In this document: positions 43,901 through 50,565 of the stretch, one piece after another
How positions within the stretch are numbered: position 1 is the first letter of the stretch
Layout: each line of letters starts with the position of its first letter
Source of the DNA: Calliopum simillimum
Taxonomy: Eukaryota; Arthropoda; Insecta; Diptera; Lauxaniidae
Direction of reading: 5' to 3'
NCBI GenBank assembly: GCA_951812925.1
Contig: OX638369.1
Location: forward strand, 24,829,329 to 24,893,328
DNA length: 64,000 bases
Translations under genes and position numbers: made by a program
Notes under the pieces: generated by a model
Databases searched by the model: none
What the model saw: the letters and a program-made list of their open reading frames with translations, nothing else
Told to the model about the DNA's origin: nothing

Positions 43901-45475
43901 ACGCAAAACTTACCACGCTGCCCCCACCACCAGCACCACCTTCTTTAGAATGCACTGGTGTAGGTCACAATTTCATCAAACTGAAATGGGGTGATGGTAA
44001 AAATTTAGACTTTACGAAATTTTACGTCGAAATGTACATACAACGTGCCAAGGAATTCCAAGTTGTCTATTCGGGCACAAATTGTATGTGCAAAGTAAAC
44101 AAATTGCAGGAGCAAACCGCTTACACGTTCCGTATTTGTGCAGGCAACGATCGTGCAGGTGTTGGTGACTACTCCACAGAGTACGTCTTCAACACGACCG
44201 CTACATTGCCAAGCAACATTAAGGCACCGCGCATTGCTTTCGAGGGCGGTGTTTGCATATTGGGTCATGCTGGAAGTTCCCTCGGTGGTATCGCTTCCAA
44301 CATACCCTCTGGTCAGTTACCTGAAACACCATCAAGCTTTATTGCTGGTCTGGGAAATCTTTCCTTTGGTGTTCCGCTCACATTGGAGTGGCAAAATTCA
44401 AAGAACTCGTTTAGTGATCGTGTGGAATATGTGTTGCAATATGCTATAGGCAAGGATGGAGATTTCAAACAGGTACATTTTCTAGCAAATAAAGTTTTGC
44501 AAAAAAACCAATAAAACTCTTTTTTTTCATATTTCTCTGCAGATCTATCGCGGCCCTGAAACCAAGTTCACTCTTGAGAATCTTGAACCTGGTACATTGT
44601 ACCAGTTTCGTGTTTGTCCTGTACGTGTCAGCAGTGCTGGCGATGATTTGCCCGGTCAATTTACTTCAGCATTCCGTTATCAAGTGCCACATTTACCCTC
44701 CATCGATGCTATCGATGGTACACTGCTAAGCAGCGCTGCTGGTATGCTCGGCGCTGGTTTAAATGCTGCTGCAAATAACAATATTAATAGCAACAATAAT
44801 GGCAACAGTAATTCCAATGCATCAAACGCTTCCTTTCATGGACATTCCCATCACGCACACCATGCACATCATTCCCATGGGCATTCACATGGCGGACATC
44901 ACGCACATAATCATTCGCATCATTCCCATCATAATAGTCGACACAACGGTGCCACATCACCGATGTCGCCTTCAAACTCTACGCTGCACCATCGTTCGGT
45001 GAGCGCATCAGCTGTAACAACAAGTGGCGGCGGCGGTGCAAATCTTCTAACTAGTGGCAATGCTATTGGCCTTATACCACTCGGTTCCAGTGTGACAGCC
45101 AGTGAATTTGCTGCCAACTTTACTGGTTGCGATGATCCACATCATCATCATCATCACCATCATCATCCACATCAATTTCATGGTGCTGTTGGCACTGCTG
45201 CTGGTGTGGAAATTAATGCAACATCGGCGGCAACATTGCTGGCTGCCACCGCTGGTACATTACTTGCAAATAATCCATTGTTGGCCAATGCTGCTGCTGC
45301 TGCGGCGGCAACACACCCCCAAAACGGTGCTATACGACGTTTTATCATGAAGCTAACATCGCTCTATACAAATCGTAAACGATTTACAGATCAAGAGAAG
45401 GCTGTCATCTTTATGGTTTCATTTCTATTCTTTGCATTTGTGTTTGCCGCATTAGTAAAGATGTTGATGCGATAA
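22807..45475 (+). CDS. mtgo: FNDC3-family fibronectin type III membrane protein (spliced gene)
   Basis: Coding exons: 22807-22991 or 37708-37787 (alternative starts), 37861-38185, 40586-41028, 41094-41306, 42040-44472, 44543-45475. All junctions have GT/AG and keep frame. From ATG 37716 the product is 1472 aa: Gln-rich then His/Ser/Asn-rich N-terminal region (to about 270), nine fibronectin III domains (about 277-1200), a His-rich linker and one C-terminal transmembrane helix. This domain order, and alignable segments such as QVP.G..MQQYVNESGTLTHVVLSPQ-like N-terminal sequence, identify FNDC3 (vertebrate FNDC3A/B). Known of the family: tail-anchored ER/Golgi membrane proteins; the Drosophila orthologue miles to go is needed for neuromuscular junction growth and binds the chaperonin subunit CCT3. 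The gene has a 14.9 kb intron full of repeats. A still earlier coding exon is implied and not found. Confidence 0.93.
23205..23497. mobile_element. Repeat with CCAAGA-rich interior, copy 1
   Basis: Imperfect inverted ends CTAGTGATGAGCAAAATTA (about 23209) and TAATTTTCTCATCACTAAC (about 23477). The middle reads CACGCCCTTTTCGAGCATAA, ATCTCAATTCGAA, ATCTTAAAAATGCAACTGC, and ends in CCAAGACC/CAAGACTC-type hexamers. The same passages in the same order occur at about 50190-50460 inside another repeat, so this is a mobile family. No coding capacity. Confidence 0.6.
23814..24101. mobile_element. piggyBac-like MITE with TTAA duplications
   Basis: TTAA flanks both ends (23810-23813 and 24102-24105). 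The ends are inverted: CATGTTGAGTGCCA at the left, complement of CACGTTGAGTACCA at the right (12 of 14). Inside each end lies a 20-base palindrome: GTGTACCGCCGGCGGTACAC, perfect, at 23829-23848, and a one-mismatch copy at 24034-24053. TTAA target duplication is the hallmark of the piggyBac superfamily. At 288 bp with no reading frame, it is non-autonomous. A related sequence nearby (about 25064-25085, AATTAATAGTTTAGGAGATA) lacks the insertion. Confidence 0.85.
24196..25038. mobile_element. Foldback element family B, complete copy 1
   Basis: Two long arms are inverted copies of each other. The left begins AGGGTGTACCGCATAAG, then GCGAAGCTTCTGGAAGGTG; the right ends with CACCTCTTAGAAGCTTC and CTTACGCGATACACCCT. 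Further in, both arms carry GGCCATTTTAGTATGAA-type sequence near the centre. Length 843 bp, non-coding. Other copies or halves in this window: 26757-27055, 32485-32880, 35893-36475 and 52102-52838. Confidence 0.8.
25160..25555. mobile_element. Palindromic MITE family C, diverged copy
   Basis: Arms pair as inverted repeats: TACGGAATTCATGCGATTTC... TCGAAAGCTTTTTGCTGAAA at the left, and TTTTCATAAAAAAGCTTTCG ... GAAATCGCTCGAATTCC at the right. The inner landmarks ATGCTCTACAAATAA and TTTGTAGAGCATATGATTC are shared with the complete copy at 38733-39114. Non-coding; boundaries approximate because the ends have drifted. Confidence 0.65.
26757..27055. mobile_element. Foldback family B, half copy
   Basis: Corresponds to the left arm only: AGGGTGTAAATGATAAGGTT, GCGAACTTTTGAGCAGTGAT, AGGCCTAGACTAG, TACCCCTGAGGAGTTATAG, TTAGGTCACCATAAC, TATGAGCTTTCTAAG, AAAGTTGATATTTTTTTATG. 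The second arm is missing. Confidence 0.75.
29107..29560 (+). mobile_element. Dispersed repeat family A, copy 3
   Basis: Reads GCGAACACGTATAATCCCC, AAAAGTAGGGATAAATTC, GTTGGCAATGCAATTTC, CATAGCTGTCAAATTCTTTT, GGCTGCGGCATAAAG, TCTCATACTGAACAAAG, GACGTGCAGGCAATTTATG, GGTGTTAAACTGGAGAGAGG, then CTGGTTTATAACTCAA. Most complete and uninterrupted of the three copies seen. No open frame of note and no inverted ends, so class is unknown. Confidence 0.75.
31435..31650. repeat. Imperfect ~21-bp tandem repeat
   Basis: About ten diverged units of the form AATGTTGATAAAGTCAAAA, with variants GTTGTTAAAGCCGAAAA, GTGGATAAAGTC and TTAATAAAGTCAATAA. Monomer spacing drifts around 21 bases. Non-coding minisatellite in the FNDC3 intron. 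Confidence 0.8.
32485..32880. mobile_element. Foldback family B, half copy carrying a nested MITE
   Basis: Right-arm sequence in order: AAATCCTTTTCAACCTTATA, TAAGCTCATACAACTGGCTA, (insertion 32567-32686), AGTAAGATTTTTCCAC, TACAACTCAAGGGGTACATT, TTAGACCACCC, GTCTAGGCCTCCTCTATCAC, CTTCTAGAAGCTTTGAAACC. The left arm is absent. Confidence 0.75.
32567..32686. mobile_element. 120-bp MITE with perfect 18-bp TIRs
   Basis: ATACCTAAATTGGAGCGT at 32567-32584 is the exact complement of ACGCTCCAATTTAGGTAT at 32669-32686. Next inside, TCAGCG and its partner GCTGACG-like sequence extend the stem imperfectly. It interrupts a family B half copy between TGGCTAAC and AGTAAGA, so it is a later insertion. Non-coding. 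Confidence 0.85.
33401..35320. mobile_element. 1.9-kb TIR element with paired subterminal repeats
   Basis: Perfect 16-base inverted ends: ATAGGGCTATTCTGGC (33401-33416) and GCCAGAATAGCCCTAT (35305-35320). A second GGTATTCTGGC copy sits at about the same depth in both ends (33487-33497; complement at 35229-35239). TTA lies just outside a TAGGGCT end on both sides, fitting a 3-bp TTA (PIF/Harbinger-type) or a TA (Tc1/mariner-type) duplication. The interior contains another long inverted repeat (33780-34035 with 34460-34735). Minus frames at 34097-34312 and 34911-35162 show no transposase motif, so it looks non-autonomous. Confidence 0.8.
33780..34740. repeat. Internal foldback, arms ~250 bp
   Basis: Left arm landmarks TCTACTTTCGGAGATATAGC, CGAAAGATCGGGATATAGCT, GGCATATGAAAGGTATTTTA, GTTTTAAATCCGAGTC and AAAATGTCTTATTAACC reappear inverted in the right arm: AATAAGACATTTTTGG, GACTCGGATTTAAAAC, AAAATACCTTTCATATG, AGCTATATCCCGATCTTCCG, GCTATATCTCCGAAAGTAGA. 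Sits inside the 33401-35320 element; it may be a separate nested foldback. Confidence 0.75.
35893..36475. mobile_element. Foldback family B, left arm and part of right arm
   Basis: Starts ACTGGGTTCAAGCGTTAAGG, then CTACGAACCTTCTTAGAGGT, AGGTCTAGACTAA, GCCCCTGAGCAGTTATA, GTCACATTAACG, TGGAGGCCATTTTAGTATGA. The right arm breaks off after TACTAAAGTGGCAGCC. A LINE 3' trailer follows within about 30 bases. Confidence 0.7.
36490..36535 (+). mobile_element. LINE 3' trailer fragment
   Basis: TTGGCCCTATTCTCCTCCTAGGAGTTGAAGGAGTTAAAAG-type sequence (36494 onward) matches, on the opposite strand, the 3' trailer of the LINE fragment at 15236-15400. Only the last few tens of bases are present, a typical extreme 5' truncation. 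Confidence 0.5.
36673..36773. mobile_element. 101-bp hairpin MITE
   Basis: Left AGAGC...ACAGACTTAGTAGTCTGACGATA, right TATCGCCAGACTATTTAGTCTGT...GCTCT (read as complement). Each arm itself carries the palindromic AGACTNNNTAGTCT core. Non-coding; interior includes GGCAAGCGGTGGGAAGCGGT. Confidence 0.65.
36980..37707 (+). promoter_or_regulatory. Candidate internal promoter / 5' leader of the short FNDC3 isoform
   Basis: Repeat-poor DNA directly before an ATG exon that splices in frame to the shared exons. TCAGTT at 37704-37709 fits the fly initiator consensus (TCAGTY), which would give a leader of only about ten bases. The same bases also read as a splice acceptor (pyrimidine tract then TTTTCAG), in which case an untranslated exon lies further upstream. 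No TATA box is evident. The sequence alone does not decide between the two. Confidence 0.4.
37708..37787 (+). CDS. mtgo: FNDC3 alternative first coding exon
   Basis: ATG at 37716 in context ATAAAATGA opens MKPSKSKTKKEDETPAESPI, then VSFK, followed by donor GTATTT at 37788. The 72 coding bases (24 codons) end in phase 0, the phase needed by the 37861 exon 73 bases on. The peptide is Lys/Glu-rich and unrelated to the N-terminus made by the 22807 exon. The preceding TTTTCAG may be the acceptor for a non-coding exon or an initiator. Joining 22991 to 37708 would reach a stop in the fourth codon, so it is an alternative start rather than an internal exon. Reading through the donor meets a stop after eight codons. 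Confidence 0.7.
37861..38185 (+). CDS. mtgo: FNDC3 exon: Pro/Gln-rich N-terminal region
   Basis: Acceptor TTCTTGCAG, donor GTAAGT at 38186. Encodes LTTNGTSHFYSPLPTGYPAG, a glycine/histidine stretch, long Gln runs (CAG/CAA mixed, 37989-38070), then SHSPHSPSPPNSYHKDERTQ and RQHTKLLRKLDQKQRDM. The basic end resembles the HKKLKDRQIDRQ segment of vertebrate FNDC3. 325 bases, ending one base into a codon. Mixed CAG/CAA codons suggest the Gln tract is maintained as protein rather than as a pure DNA repeat. Confidence 0.9.
38733..39114. mobile_element. Palindromic MITE family C, complete copy
   Basis: Ends CAGGCCTGTTTCGTAATCCG (left) and complement CAGCCCTGTTCCGTAATCCG (right), both continuing TGTGGTT. 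The arms stay complementary to the centre, with TATGCTCTACAAATAATATT and AATATTATTTGTAGAACATG as inner landmarks. 382 bp, no coding capacity. One end of the same family is at 46224-46300 and a diverged copy at 25160-25555. Confidence 0.85.
39154..40095. mobile_element. TACCCTACAC-ended repeat family D, copy 1
   Basis: Opens TACCCTACACCCAGGGTATA, then TTTGTAACGCAGAGAAGGAG, TATATTCTTGATCAGCGTCA, GAGTCGATATAGCCATGTCC and GTCTGTCTGGCTGG; closes with GTGTAGGGTA (40043-40052) and GGCCAGGCCAAAGATACCAC. The start and GTGTAGGGTA are inverted copies. In between, four units headed by GGGCGTGGCACCTCCCATAT (39561, 39703, 39846, 39976) repeat every 130-143 bases. From memory, the opening block is widely dispersed in fly genomes. 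Copies also at 49553, 59501 and 60808. Confidence 0.85.
40586..41028 (+). CDS. mtgo: FNDC3 exon: Ser/Asn/His/Gln-rich region
   Basis: Acceptor TTTTTTCAG, donor GGTAAGA with GT at 41029. Two bases complete the split Asn codon, then SAMSTPAHSPSPRKNDVNGH, Asn/Ser runs, His/Gln runs (HAHQQQQQHHQQQ, MQHHHHHSGSG), an acidic block SEDGEETSSVAEDEDDYQAT, and VIEQLSAIQKPE leading into the first FN3 domain. The last segment matches the conserved QDILSGIEKPQV of vertebrate FNDC3. Confidence 0.92.
41094..41306 (+). CDS. mtgo: FNDC3 exon: first FN3 domain
   Basis: Preceded by a 65-base intron (41029-41093). 213 bases, 71 codons, phase 0 at both ends. Encodes VIDITSRSAKIIWEAPAIND, ...LRYNVLLSDRAKECKYKSLY, KGESYDCIVQDLQPGQEYVV, RLQ. 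It has the FN3 landmarks: Trp in strand B (IIWEAP), Tyr in strand C and the L.PG..Y.V tyrosine corner. It is too short to be listed by a length-filtered search and was found from the splice frame. Confidence 0.92.
41460..42000. repeat. Intronic repeat family E piece with nested MITE
   Basis: Sequence around AACTCGTAAACAATCACCAA (about 41491) and TCACGAGAAAGGAATATATT (about 41942) reappears at 60255 and 60450 in the same order, and separately at 48063 and 49085. The right end lies about 40 bases before the splice acceptor of the next FNDC3 exon. The central part is interrupted by the MITE at 41644-41840. Boundaries uncertain. Confidence 0.5.
41644..41840. mobile_element. 197-bp MITE in FNDC3 intron
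   Basis: TGTATGACGAACGAAT (41644-41659) and its complement ATTCGTTCGTCATACA (41825-41840) are exact inverted ends; the pairing continues with ACTGATTT...AAAATCAGT. Non-coding. Both related repeats at 60290-60420 and elsewhere lack this block, so it is a secondary insertion. Confidence 0.75.
42040..44472 (+). CDS. mtgo: FNDC3 large exon: FN3 domains 1 (end) to 9 (start)
   Basis: Acceptor AATCAAG ending 42039, donor GTACAT at 44473. 811 codons, phase 0 both sides. It finishes FN3-1 (VHYEKLQGSASEPTEFTTPP), then carries FN3-2 (PPKLVVRTKNSLHLRWTNP), FN3-3 (TLQAVTSTSLRLSWERR), FN3-4 (GTYFKARWDPPADRGGAEIL), FN3-5 (YAAVLRLEKPDYNGGAPILE), FN3-6 (SATQLSVNWLEPDCNGAAIS), FN3-7 (TANEVSLSWSQPECNGSAIT), FN3-8 (GHNFIKLKWGDGKNLDFTKF) and the first part of FN3-9 (LTLEWQNSKNSFSDRVEYVL). 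FN3-9 has an unusual Gly/Ser-rich insert (GHAGSSLGGIASNIPSG) before its core tryptophan. Domains 6-8 have the NG.xI..Y signature seen in vertebrate FNDC3. Confidence 0.96.
44543..45475 (+). CDS. mtgo: FNDC3 last exon: FN3-9 end, His-rich linker, membrane anchor
   Basis: A 70-base intron precedes it. Begins IYRGPETKFTLENLEPGTLY (end of FN3-9), then Asn runs and a remarkable His-rich stretch at about 44838-44943 (HGHSHHAHHAHHSHGHSHGG and onward), Ser-rich and Ala-rich spacers, and a second cluster, PHHHHHHHHHPHQFHG (about 45139-45183). The last 32 residues, NRKRFTDQEKAVIFMVSFLF then FAFVFAALVKMLMR, form a basic flank plus a hydrophobic helix, matching the tail anchor of vertebrate FNDC3 proteins. 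TAA at 45473-45475. Confidence 0.95.
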   Translation: MYRGPETKFTLENLEPGTLYQFRVCPVRVSSAGDDLPGQFTSAFRYQVPHLPSIDAIDGTLLSSAAGMLGAGLNAAANNNINSNNNGNSNSNASNASFHGHSHHAHHAHHSHGHSHGGHHAHNHSHHSHHNSRHNGATSPMSPSNSTLHHRSVSASAVTTSGGGGANLLTSGNAIGLIPLGSSVTASEFAANFTGCDDPHHHHHHHHHPHQFHGAVGTAAGVEINATSAATLLAATAGTLLANNPLLANAAAAAAATHPQNGAIRRFIMKLTSLYTNRKRFTDQEKAVIFMVSFLFFAFVFAALVKMLMR

Positions 45476-48040
45476 AGCGGAGCAATCAACAGTTGCAAGG
45501 AATATAAAAGAGCATATGCGTATGTTTTTGATAATCAAATCAAATCATTTTTTTAATTTTTATTACACTGGGTAAAAAAAGGTTTTAAAGTTGAAAAGTT
45601 GTAACTGGGAATTTTTTATATGCTTTGATTAAAGGTTTGATATTTCGAACACGGCGTGTCTTATAAGAAAGTCATACAAAATTATTGAATCATTTCTTTG
45701 CAATACAGGCACATAAAACTTTTAATTTAATTTTCATTGGAGAGATTTTCCAACATCAATGGCACATATTGTCGTAAAAATAAAGTATTCTATGTCTATT
45801 AAATTATTTTAATCATTTCAATGTGCCAAAATTTATTTTCATTCACATTTAATTTTTCATTATCAATGTAACTTTCTTGTCTAAACAACTCTTTCTTCTA
45901 CTTATTTTCATTTACCAATACAACACACTTGCTTAATTTAAACTCAATATCCTTTTACATTTATTTTTTGGAATGTAGAAAATAAAATTTTATTATTTTC
46001 TTTGAACTTACAATCTTAAACAGAAAACTACTAAATGCTTGGATAAATTTTCATTTAAAAAATAAAATAAAAAGCAATTTAAATTTAAAACAAAATAAAA
46101 AATGTATTCTTTACATATGGCCCACGTTGGGCGCCAATTTTAAGAAAAGTTATTTCATATGTTTTATCTTTTTTTTTTTAAAAATTGCAATGTTTAACAG
46201 TCATATTTTAAAAACAAAAAATACAGGCCTGTTTCGTAATCCGTGTGGTTTCAATTAATTGCAATTTCTAAAGCTTTTTGTTGAAAAATAAGAATATTTT
46301 TTTATTTTTTGAAAAAATCGAAAATTCCCAGTTATTCACAGGCGAAAATTAATTATTTTTCTGTCATTAATAAACTTATGTGTAAAACGTTGATTCTAAA
46401 CATTTCACGCAACTGTTCCTTGATATATTACCTAGACAACACACACAATTGCTTAACGAAATATTCCATTAGTTAAATACAAATTTTTAATTACATTTAT
46501 ATTCTTCATGTCTCAAATTAAAAAAAAACGTGATTTTTAGTTATGAATTTATGCGAAAAGAAAACAAGAGAAGTGAAAATTAACGATTTTATATTGAAAC
46601 TAATTTTGTTTTTATTTTTATGAAAACACAAAATGCAAAATTAGTAAAACCAGTTTATATATAAAAAATAAATAAAAAATACTTATGAATATAATTGTAT
46701 AATTATATACTGTATACACTTTAAAAGAAAAACAAAAGCAAACTATTATATAAAACAATTCTATTATTATTATAAAAACAAAAAACTAAGTAATAAAAAA
46801 AAACTTCTAATAAAATAAATATTGTTGTTGCTACAGCTGCCTACTGCAATTGAAAACTATTCTCTATTTCTCTCTCGCTTTTTTATTATTATGATTATTA
46901 TTGTAATAGTAATGATTGTATTATTGTAAATTGTTTATTCAATAATAAAGTATGTATGTAAAAAAGAAAAAAATCTTTATATACTATACATATACAAAAG
47001 AAAATTTTATATATTTTTTTTTTTTCTTTTTTTTTTCAAAAGCTAACTAATATTAGTATGATAAATGTAACGAATAATGAAGTATACCCACTTTTTTTTA
47101 CATAACTAGAAGATGATAATAAAAAACTACTTAAAAAACAAACAAAACAAAACTAAATTATTTAAAATTTATATGACTCAACTTTCTTATAAAAAAATAA
47201 AATAAATTAAAACAAAATAAATAAAATAAAATACGAAAGCCTCCCAAATGTCCCTTCTAAATATATATAAACGCTAAACAGCAAAAAAAAAAAACAAAAA
47301 ACAAGCAAAAATATATGCAAATGACCTTTTTAATGTTTTGTACAATTTCTCACAAAATAATAATACTACTATGAATTTTTTATTTACTATGTATTTGAAA
47401 ACTTTTTACTGTTTTTTTTATGTTTGAACTAGGAAATGCAACTAAACTGTAGCTAATTTTTTTTTTATTATTATTTTTGAAATTATTATAAATTTACAAG
47501 TATGAACATGCATGCATATTATATATAAATGAAATTTATAAAAAAGAAATAAACAAAGTTTATATATGTGTGTGTGTGAAAAACTAAAAAAAAAATATAA
47601 ACAAAAGAAACAAATAAAACAAAATAAAAAAATTATATTATTGATGATGATTATTATTATGATGAAATAAACAAAAACTATGTGCATTATTTAGTGGTAT
47701 GAGGTGTATTGTAAACAATTATTATTATTATATATAAACAAATTTATTATAATTAATTATATTATTGTTTATTAAAAATAATATAAAACAACAAAAAAAA
47801 GTAATTAAAAAATCTATATAAATAAATATTATGAAATTTATGGCAAAAATATATATTGAAATATATGAAATAAAAATTACAAAAATACAGCTATTTTGTT
47901 ATTGTAAAAAAAAAAAAACAATTTGTTGTCTGCATTTTTTCGCGAACTTTGTTTTGTGAAACGGAAACTGCCAGCATAATATGTACATCTATAACAAGGT
48001 AGGTATGACAACTTAATGATAACGCAAGACAACAGTCACA
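45476..48040 (+). other. FNDC3 3' UTR and AT-rich downstream DNA
   Basis: Candidate polyadenylation signals AATAAA occur at 45779-45784, 45981-45986 and 46944-46949, among others; the true 3' end cannot be chosen by eye. From about 46540 to 47930 the sequence is extremely A/T-rich with ATT/TTA and AAAC runs and a short (GT)n near 47569. One arm of MITE family C is at 46224-46300. CCCACGTTGGGCGCCA at 46123-46138 equals the tRNA-Lys 3' end; on the minus strand it would read as a Lys primer-binding site, but no LTR could be defined beside it. Confidence 0.55.
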
Positions 48041-48043
48041 ACA

Positions 48044-48828
48044 TATTCACGATAGCAAATGCTTTCTCTCAAGAAAGGAATATATTATCGAGAGGGAATT
48101 TCCAGACAAATTCATGATTAAGCCCAATAAAAAGCATCTTTGCTTTATTATGTGTTACTGAGATTCAAATTAGCTTTTTGTGGTCTTTAGAACAAGCATT
48201 TTTGAGAATCCTGATATGATAAAATTCAATTGTTTTCCTTAACTCAGAGCTTCTATTACACAGCACAACAAATAATTGATTTGTGATCGTTGCATGGTAG
48301 TTATTTGTCAATTTTGATTGAATTTTCCGCGCAGAATCCGAGTTCAGAATTGGCCCATGGGCTCTTGATTTTGAGGTTCAGAACACGAACACAGTTGTTT
48401 TTGAGGTTAGATGAAGACTGCAAAAATCTTTTTTTTTACCTAATTCATCACGTATCGCTACTATTTCTCTTCAAAATGAGCTCTTGAAAGGTGCCGTGCG
48501 CTGCTTCCTTCAAAAGTTATGTTCGATTTGTGCAAAAATAGACGTCTTGGTGTTTTTAAACTCAAATATCTCAAAATCTAAAGCTGATGGGCCAATTCTG
48601 ACCTCAGATTTGGATTGTACGCGGAAAGCTCCTTCGGAATTGACAAACAACTACCATGTTTAGGAAAACCAATTGAATTTCATCGTATCGGAATTCTCAA
48701 AAAGCATTGTTCTAAAGACCACAAAAAGCTAATTTGAATCTCAGTATCACTTATCATGAATATGTCTGCAAACTAACTTTCGATAATATATTCCTTTCTT
48801 AAAAGGGAACATTTGCAATCGTGAATAT
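48044..48828. mobile_element. Foldback element, ~785 bp
   Basis: Left arm: ATATTCACGATAGCAAATG, AAGAAAGGAATATATTATCG, AATTCATGATTAAGC, TACTGAGATTCAAATTAGC, TTTTTGTGGTCTTTAGAACA, AGCATTTTTGAGAATCC. Right arm, inverted: GGAATTCTCAAAAAGCATT, GTTCTAAAGACCACAAAAAG, GCTAATTTGAATCTCAGTA, ATCATGAATATG, CGATAATATATTCCTTTCTT, CATTTGCAATCGTGAATAT. The outer GGAATATATTCTCGAG-type piece also occurs in the repeats at about 41950 and 60465. Non-coding. Confidence 0.75.
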
Positions 48829-49019
48829 TTTGAAACAGGAAATTCAGCCGGAGTGCTTTTTCTTCCAATTTCTTCCATTTTTCTTCAAACTTTCGCCAAA
48901 AAACTACTTTTCTATTCTTGTATTTGCCATGATTTTGACAGCCAATGTTAAGGAAACATAAACGAAATATAAAAATATAAATTTCATAAAAAACACTCAA
49001 AATAAACTTTTTTTTTTTT

Positions 49020-49160
49020 TTTTGATTGTTGATTTAGGTTGGCTGAACATAAACTCAAAACAAACTAAAATTAAAAATTGGTGGTGGTTTACGAGTTCGG
49101 ATTGATAAACCTCCGATCCTTTACACTTTGTGAGAAGCTAACAAGGTAACGTTAATCAAA
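49020..49160 (-). repeat. Repeat family E piece
   Basis: On the minus strand: GTTAGCTTCTCACAAAGTG, AAACTCGTAA-type sequence (here CGAACTCGTAAACCACCACC), AATTTTTAATTTTAGTTTG. It matches, in opposite orientation, the block at about 60190-60290 (CACAAAGTGTGAAGG, CGAACTCGTAAACCATCACC, AATTTTTTAATTCTAATTTG). Confidence 0.6.
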
Positions 49161-49410
49161 AAAAAAAAAAAAATTACGGGTTTTTTGTTTCTATTAAAGT
49201 GCTAATGCTTCCGAGATGGCAAGCGTTATCTACAACACAAATCATGGGTGAATATTCCTGGAGAGATATATTAACATCTGCTCCAGGTCGATTTGGTATT
49301 GCATTTACACCAAGTATTTGACCACACCATTAACAATGGTACTCTCATGGATATATTTGAGTCAAGTTTACTTTAGTCATGCCTCATATTTCTTTTTAAA
49401 CCTTAGTTAT

Positions 49411-49472
49411 TGGGGGTTATCGTGAATCAAGATTCCCGGTTCCTCGGGAATATTTATTCACGATAACCCCCA
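49411..49472. repeat. 62-bp hairpin
   Basis: TGGGGGTTATCGTGAAT (49411-49427) is the exact complement of ATTCACGATAACCCCCA (49456-49472), with a smaller inner pairing ATTCCCGG/CCTCGGGAAT. It could be a short MITE or a transcript hairpin. Confidence 0.7.
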
Positions 49473-49552
49473 TTAGCTTTCAAACAAGCATGTGTTAGAT
49501 GCATTGTTGATTTTTTTTTTTTCATTCTTTTATCCATTTTGCTTTATTTTTA

Positions 49553-50565
49553 TACCCTACACCCAAGGCTTATTCACTTTGTGCTTCCATTTGTAGCGCA
49601 TAGAAGGAGGCGTGGCAGGTGTGAAAAAGTATGTATATTCTTGTTCAGCGTCACTTACTTAGTCGATATAACCATGTCCGTCTGTCTGGCTGGCTGTCTG
49701 TCTGTTGAAATAATTTCACGGAAAAACTAAGCACGACAATTTGATAAAATTCGGGTATACTGCCTCTGTCGTAAAAGTTAGCTCCTGGGAATGAAAATGA
49801 GCGAAATCTATCAACGGATACGCCTACCACGCATACAAAAAAAAAAAACATTTCAAGTGCAATTTTATGAGCATTATTCATGATAACGCAACCAAATTGT
49901 ACATAAAGACTAGAAATAGTAAGAGCAAGCTCCGAGCAAAAACTATATATGTGAATTCGGACAAGAGAGCGTGGTACCTTTCATATAAGCAAAAGTTTCA
50001 AAATGCTATACTGAACGTGTTTTTAAAGATAACCCAGTCAGATTTCACTCAGATACTAAAGATAGTAAATGCAAGCTCTGAACAAGACCAAGACGCTGAT
50101 ATTTTTGCAAGACCAAGACTGCTACGGTCTTGCTCACGATAATCGTCAAGACCAAGACTGCTTTTCAGTCTTGGTAATTTATAGTTAAAAGGTGATTCAC
50201 GCCCGTTTCGAAGATAAAATCATCTCTCAATTTGAATTTTGGCATCTTAAAAACCCAACTGCTTTGGAAAAATATGGTTTTGAAATTTTGAATGCTCAAT
50301 ATCTCTCGAAACTTTTTCAAACCAAGACTAAGACCGAGACCAAGACAAATTGAGCAAGATCAAGACCAAGACCAAAACTCAATATCAAAACCAAGACCAA
50401 AACTCAATGTGCAAGAACAAGAACAAGACCAAGAATGCTATGGTCTTGGTTTGCTCATAACTAGTAAAAACTAAGTGCATTAAGAAAATAAGGCGAGGGC
50501 AAAATTTTAAAAATGCTGCAGTGTAGGGTATTTAATTTTTGGCAAAGGCAGTCCCTAATAGCTGT
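49553..50565. mobile_element. Repeat family D, copy 2 (with insertion)
   Basis: Starts TACCCTACACCCAAGGCTTA, then GCATAGAAGGAGGCGTGGCA and TAGTCGATATAACCATGTCC; ends GTGTAGGGTA (50521-50530). Internal units are GAGAGCGTGGTACCTTTCAT and CCAGTCAGATTTCACTCAG. Between about 50083 and 50462 the copy is interrupted by the CCAAGA-rich family also present at 23205-23497. Confidence 0.8.
50083..50462. mobile_element. CCAAGA-rich repeat, copy 2, nested in family D
   Basis: Shares with 23205-23497 the series CACGCCCGTTTCGAAGATAA, AATCATCTCTCAATTTGAA, ATCTTAAAAACCCAACTGC, then runs of ACCAAGACC/ACCAAGACT (50333-50430) and a TTGCTCATAACTAG end. Its position inside a family D copy shows relative age: this insertion is the younger event. 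Confidence 0.65.

Noticed and set aside
42515..45350. Several other-frame and antisense frames over the FNDC3 exons
   Set aside because: Overlap a clearly conserved coding sequence and reflect its lower AT content and CAT/CAG repeats.
46540..47930. Very A/T-rich block considered as replication origin or matrix attachment region
   Set aside because: Composition alone is not evidence; it fits a long fly 3' UTR and flank.
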